A stretch of 64,000 nt of DNA from Streptomyces zingiberis (GTDB lineage: Bacteria; Actinomycetota; Actinomycetes; Streptomycetales; Streptomycetaceae). The stretch spans positions 372,001 through 436,000 of the forward strand of contig NZ_JAATEN010000002.1 of assembly GCF_012034935.1 (NCBI RefSeq). Direction: 5' to 3'. Positions 61,122 to 64,000 of this stretch are shown one piece after another. The notes under the pieces were generated by a model. The model was not told the DNA's origin and made no database searches. It saw only the letters and a program-made list of their open reading frames with translations. Within the stretch, counting starts at the first letter, position 1. Each line of letters begins with the position of its first letter. Made by a program: the position numbers and the translations under genes.

Positions 61122-62401
61122 CGGGCGGCCTCCTTGGTGAACGCGTACTGCTGGACGTCGAGGTAGCCCGAGCGGAACCCGGCCTCCGAGTAGGCGAGGT
61201 AGAAGGTCCACATGCGGCGGAAGGTGGCGTCGAAGCCGAGGGCGTCCACCTCGTCCGCCCGCTCGGTGAAGCGTTCGCGCCACAGCCGCAGCGTTTCGGC
61301 GTAGTGCGGGCCGAAGGCGTCCCGGTGGGCGAGGGCCAGCCCGGTGTGCTCGCCCACGGTCCGCTCGATCGCCTCGGTGGAGGGGATCTGGCCGCCGGGG
61401 AAGATGTACTTGGAGATCCAGGTGAAGGTGGACCGGGCGGCCAGCATCCGCGCGTGCGGCATGGTGATGGCTTGCAGGGCCACCCGGCCCCCGGGGGCCA
61501 GCCGCGCGTCGAGGGTACGGAAGTAGGCCGGCCAGAACTCCACGCCCACGGCCTCGATCATCTCCACGCTCACCACGGCGTCGTACCGGCCGCGGACCTC
61601 GCGGTAATCGCGCAGTTCGACGGTGACCCGGTCCGCGAGACCGGCCGCGGCGACGCGCTCCCGGGCGAGGTCGCGCTGCTCGCGGGAGAGGGTGACGGAG
61701 GTGACGCGGGCCCCGCGCGCGGCGGCGCGGATCGCCAGCTCGCCCCAGCCGGTGCCGATCTCCAGCACGGTGCTCCCCTCCCGCACCTCCGCCAGGTCCA
61801 GCAGCCGGTCGATCTTGCGCTGCTGGGCGGCGGCGAGCAGGTCCCGGTGGGCGGGGAACCCCCGGAAGACGGCCGAGGAGTAGCTGAGGGTGGCGTCGAG
61901 GAAGAGCCCGAACAGCTCGTTGGACAGGTCGTAGTGGCGGCTGATGTTGTCCCGGGAGCCACCCGGGGTGTTGCGCTGGGCGTCCGGCCGGCGCGGTGCC
62001 CACAGTCCGCGCAGCCGCTGCATCGGGCCGGGGATCAGCCGGTCCGCGTGGCCGGCCAGCACGGTGAGGACGGCGACCAGGTCGGGGGAGTCCCACTCGC
62101 CGGCCATGTACGACTCGCCGAAACCGACCAGCCCCTGGCTGCCGATCCGGCCGTGGAACGCCGCCGGGTCGCGCACGTCCAGCAGCGGCCCGCCCTTGCC
62201 CGCCGGGGCGCCGCCGGCGAACCGCACCCGCAGCGGCAGCCGGTCCAGGGAGCGGCGGAGGACGGCCGCGGTGAGGGCGGTCCGCGCGGCGGAGGACCGC
62301 GGCGGGGCGGCCACGTCCGGCCAGCGGGCCGCGTCGACGGTGGCGCGGCCCACGGGGACGGCGCGCGGCGGGACGGCGGGCCGGGGACGGGTGGTACTCA
62401 T
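61118..62401 (-). CDS. Cyclopropane-fatty-acid-synthase-like methyltransferase 1
   Basis: This 427-residue CFAS-family enzyme has an N-terminal domain with GESYMAGEWDSPDL (about 95-108), motif NISRHYDLSNELFGLFLDATLSYSSAVF (about 152-179), SAM motif I VLEIGTGWGELAIRAA, and SVEMIEAVG with the conserved Glu. The C terminus ends in YLDVQQYAFTKE. It differs clearly from the second enzyme (30-40% by eye), so they are not recent duplicates. It is translated by four-base overlaps with DUF1365 upstream and CFAS-like 2 downstream. It could methylate or cyclopropanate acyl double bonds. Confidence 0.92.
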   Translation of the reverse strand: MSTTRPRPAVPPRAVPVGRATVDAARWPDVAAPPRSSAARTALTAAVLRRSLDRLPLRVRFAGGAPAGKGGPLLDVRDPAAFHGRIGSQGLVGFGESYMAGEWDSPDLVAVLTVLAGHADRLIPGPMQRLRGLWAPRRPDAQRNTPGGSRDNISRHYDLSNELFGLFLDATLSYSSAVFRGFPAHRDLLAAAQQRKIDRLLDLAEVREGSTVLEIGTGWGELAIRAAARGARVTSVTLSREQRDLARERVAAAGLADRVTVELRDYREVRGRYDAVVSVEMIEAVGVEFWPAYFRTLDARLAPGGRVALQAITMPHARMLAARSTFTWISKYIFPGGQIPSTEAIERTVGEHTGLALAHRDAFGPHYAETLRLWRERFTERADEVDALGFDATFRRMWTFYLAYSEAGFRSGYLDVQQYAFTKEAAR

Positions 62402-63189
62402 GTCACGTTCTCCGGGGTGTGATCGTGGCCGGGGCGTCGCGCGGGGCGGGGGTCACCGGGACCGGGCCGGTCCGGGCGGCTCCGGGCGGGACGGGGCTGT
62501 ACGGGAAGTCCCCGCAGATACAGCCGGATGCCGTGCATCCGGATGGCCGCCGAGACGGCGAGCGTCGACCACGGCCGGCGCAGCGCCAGCCGCAGCAGCG
62601 TGCCCGCGCGGGCCGGGCGGCGCGTGCCGCGCACGGTCGCGGTGAGCGGCCGCCCGCCGTCCCGTTCGAGCTGCACGGTGAGGTCGAGCCGGTCGCCGGG
62701 GACGGGGACGCGCATCCGGTAGCGGCCGTCGACGGGGAAGAACGGCGAGACGTAGAGCTCCTTGCCGGCTTCGGCCCGTCCCGTCGCGTCCGGGCGGAGC
62801 AGGTAGGAGTGGCGCCCGCCGTAGGTGTTGTGCACCTCGGCGACGACACAGCGCGGCTCGCCGCCGGGACCGTGACACCAGTAGAGGGTGAGCGGGTTGA
62901 ACACGTGGCCGAAGACCCGGGCGTGGGTGAGCATCAGCACGGACCCGCCGTCGAGCTCCACGCCGTGGGCGGCGAGGAAGGCGTCGAGCCCCGCGCGGAG
63001 GGACGGCCCCTCGCCGCCGAAGTGGTCCCGGGCGTCGAAGCGCGCCAGCGGGCGCAGCCAGAAGGGCAGCCGGGGCGGGTGGTCGGGGTCGATCAGCCAC
63101 AGGTGGGTGCGGTGCCGCAGGGCGTAGCGGAAGGGTGTCGTCCGCACATGGCCGATGGTGCACGGGTACAGGGCCGGCGCGGTCGTCAC
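62398..63189 (-). CDS. DUF1365-family protein
   Basis: This 263-residue protein has the DUF1365 signatures: TPFRYALRHRTHLWLID near residue 18, the HARVFGHVFNPLTLYWC segment (about 87-103) and VHNTYGGRHSYLL. DUF1365 genes are almost always found between an amine-oxidase-like flavoprotein and a CFA synthase, in proteobacteria and actinobacteria, as here. The molecular role is not established; an acyl-carrying or accessory role has been suggested. GTG 63189 forms a GTGA overlap with the oxidase stop; GTG 63192 is also possible. Confidence 0.92.
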   Translation of the reverse strand: MTTAPALYPCTIGHVRTTPFRYALRHRTHLWLIDPDHPPRLPFWLRPLARFDARDHFGGEGPSLRAGLDAFLAAHGVELDGGSVLMLTHARVFGHVFNPLTLYWCHGPGGEPRCVVAEVHNTYGGRHSYLLRPDATGRAEAGKELYVSPFFPVDGRYRMRVPVPGDRLDLTVQLERDGGRPLTATVRGTRRPARAGTLLRLALRRPWSTLAVSAAIRMHGIRLYLRGLPVQPRPARSRPDRPGPGDPRPARRPGHDHTPENVT

Positions 63190-64000
63190 CACCGCACCCC
63201 CAGCGCCGCGGCGGCCCGCACCCCGGAGCGGCAGCCGTCCTCGTGGAAGCCCCAGCCGTGGTAGGCGCCCGCGAACGCGGTGACGGCCGTGTCCAGCTCG
63301 GGCAGGAACTGCTGCGCGGCGACCGACTCCGGGGTGTAGACCGGGTGTTCGTACTCCATGCGGGCGAGGACCCGCCCCGGGTCCACGCGGTCACCACCGC
63401 CCAGGGTGACGACGTAGGTCTCGGGGGCGTCCAGCCCTTGGAGCCGGTTCATGTCGTAGCTGACCCGGACGCGGTCGGCGCCCGCCCCGCACGAGGGCAT
63501 CAGGTAGTTCCACGAGGCGCGGGCGGCGCGGGAGCGGGGGAGGAGCCCGGTGTCGGTGTGCAGCAGCGTGCTGTTGCGCCCGTACCGGAAGGCGCCCAGC
63601 ACCTCCTTCTCCCGTGGGGTGGCGTCGGCCAGCAGCTCCAGCGCCTGGCCGGGGTGGACGGCCACGACCACCGCGTCGTAGGAGTCGGTGGTGCCGTCGT
63701 CCGCGGTGACCTCCACCCCGTCCGGGTGGCGCCGCACGGCCCGGACGGGCGTCCCGGCGCGCACGGCGTCCAGCCGCTCGGCGACCCGGCCGACGTAGGT
63801 CCCCGAACCGCCCGTCACGGTGCGCCAGAGCGGGGAGCCGCTCACGGACAGCAGCCCGTGGTGCGCCAGGAAACGGAAGAGGTAGGCGGCCGGATAGCGC
63901 CCGGCGGTGGTGGCGTCGCAGGACCACACCGCCGACACCAGCGGGGTCATGAAGTGGGTGCGGAAGTACCGGGAGAAGCCCTCGCGGTCGAGGAACGCGT
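63186..64000 (-). CDS. FAD-dependent amine-oxidase-like protein (5' end outside window)
   Basis: The visible 271 residues are the C-terminal half of a flavin-containing amine-oxidase/desaturase-like protein. Conserved parts are MTPLVSAVWSCDATTAGRYPA, GGSGTYVGRVAERL, the DAVVVAVHPGQALELL segment and the FAD-closing GAYHGWGFHEDGCRSGV near the end. In other bacteria this gene type clusters with DUF1365 and CFA-synthase-like genes, and one member (UfaO-like) helps make furan fatty acids. The ADP-binding N terminus lies beyond 64000. The operon reads from it into DUF1365 with a four-base overlap. Confidence 0.9.
   Translation of the reverse strand, partial: AFLDREGFSRYFRTHFMTPLVSAVWSCDATTAGRYPAAYLFRFLAHHGLLSVSGSPLWRTVTGGSGTYVGRVAERLDAVRAGTPVRAVRRHPDGVEVTADDGTTDSYDAVVVAVHPGQALELLADATPREKEVLGAFRYGRNSTLLHTDTGLLPRSRAARASWNYLMPSCGAGADRVRVSYDMNRLQGLDAPETYVVTLGGGDRVDPGRVLARMEYEHPVYTPESVAAQQFLPELDTAVTAFAGAYHGWGFHEDGCRSGVRAAAALGVRW

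Overview
The window is a very GC-rich stretch of actinobacterial chromosome, almost certainly Streptomyces. Support for this comes from the extreme G/C third-position bias, GTG and TTG starts with GGAG-type ribosome sites, a maltose ABC importer with no local ATPase, eukaryote-like glutamine synthetase II, HTH/DUF397 gene pairs, and CebR-, MalR- and GlnR-like sites. From memory, the order glnII ... secreted amylase/pullulanase ... aglA-malGFE resembles the SCO2210-SCO2232 part of the S. coelicolor core. No rRNA, tRNA, CRISPR array or intact insertion sequence was seen.

Region 1 (1-12.6 kb) is a maltodextrin utilisation locus. malE-malF-malG encode a lipoprotein binding protein and two permeases. 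They are flanked on each side by an alpha-glucosidase gene followed by a LacI-type repressor gene; the two cassettes are inverted paralogues that share a 161-bp tract with only two mismatches. A HAD phosphatase fragment, a PAP2 membrane phosphatase and a quinone oxidoreductase with a MerR-type promoter lie among them. A secreted alpha-amylase and a secreted pullulanase (17.6-21.9 kb) belong to the same pathway: starch is cut outside the cell, maltodextrins are imported by MalEFG (presumably powered by an ATPase such as MsiK encoded elsewhere), and AglA enzymes release glucose. A dyad of form CTTG...GCAAG precedes both malE and the amylase gene, suggesting one MalR-type regulon.

Region 2 (13-33 kb) holds a repeat-rich AbfB-domain membrane protein, a first HTH/DUF397 pair, a MerR regulator, an AAA ATPase fronted by a 37-bp dyad, a TetR regulator, a secreted alpha-N-acetylglucosaminidase, a His/Gly-tailed lipoprotein, a DUF1996 secreted protein and a two-component system.

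Region 3 (32.7-43.2 kb) has a small membrane protein and a PepSY-type membrane protein with a His-rich segment, a Gfo/Idh/MocA oxidoreductase, glnII with a GlnR-like box, a methyltransferase, a secreted CE3-like SGNH esterase with a perfect CebR box far upstream, and a second HTH/DUF397 pair whose DUF397 module is internally triplicated.

Region 4 (42-47.7 kb) looks like accessory DNA: a decayed MazG-like gene, small membrane and zinc-ribbon proteins of unknown role, a lipoprotein, an I36-type inhibitor and a frameshifted methyltransferase.

Region 5 (47.7-58 kb) carries a DinB/DUF664 protein, a secreted CE1-type esterase divergent from a PucR-like regulator, an alpha/beta hydrolase, an SGNH hydrolase with a collagen-like Gly-X-Y tract, an apparently leaderless MarR-MFS pair, and a beta-propeller lectin-like protein. 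The last 6 kb (58.2-64 kb) is a tightly overlapping minus-strand operon: FAD amine oxidase, DUF1365, two cyclopropane-fatty-acid-synthase-like methyltransferases, DUF1295 and an alpha/beta hydrolase. It is the best candidate here for a poorly described lipid-modification system.
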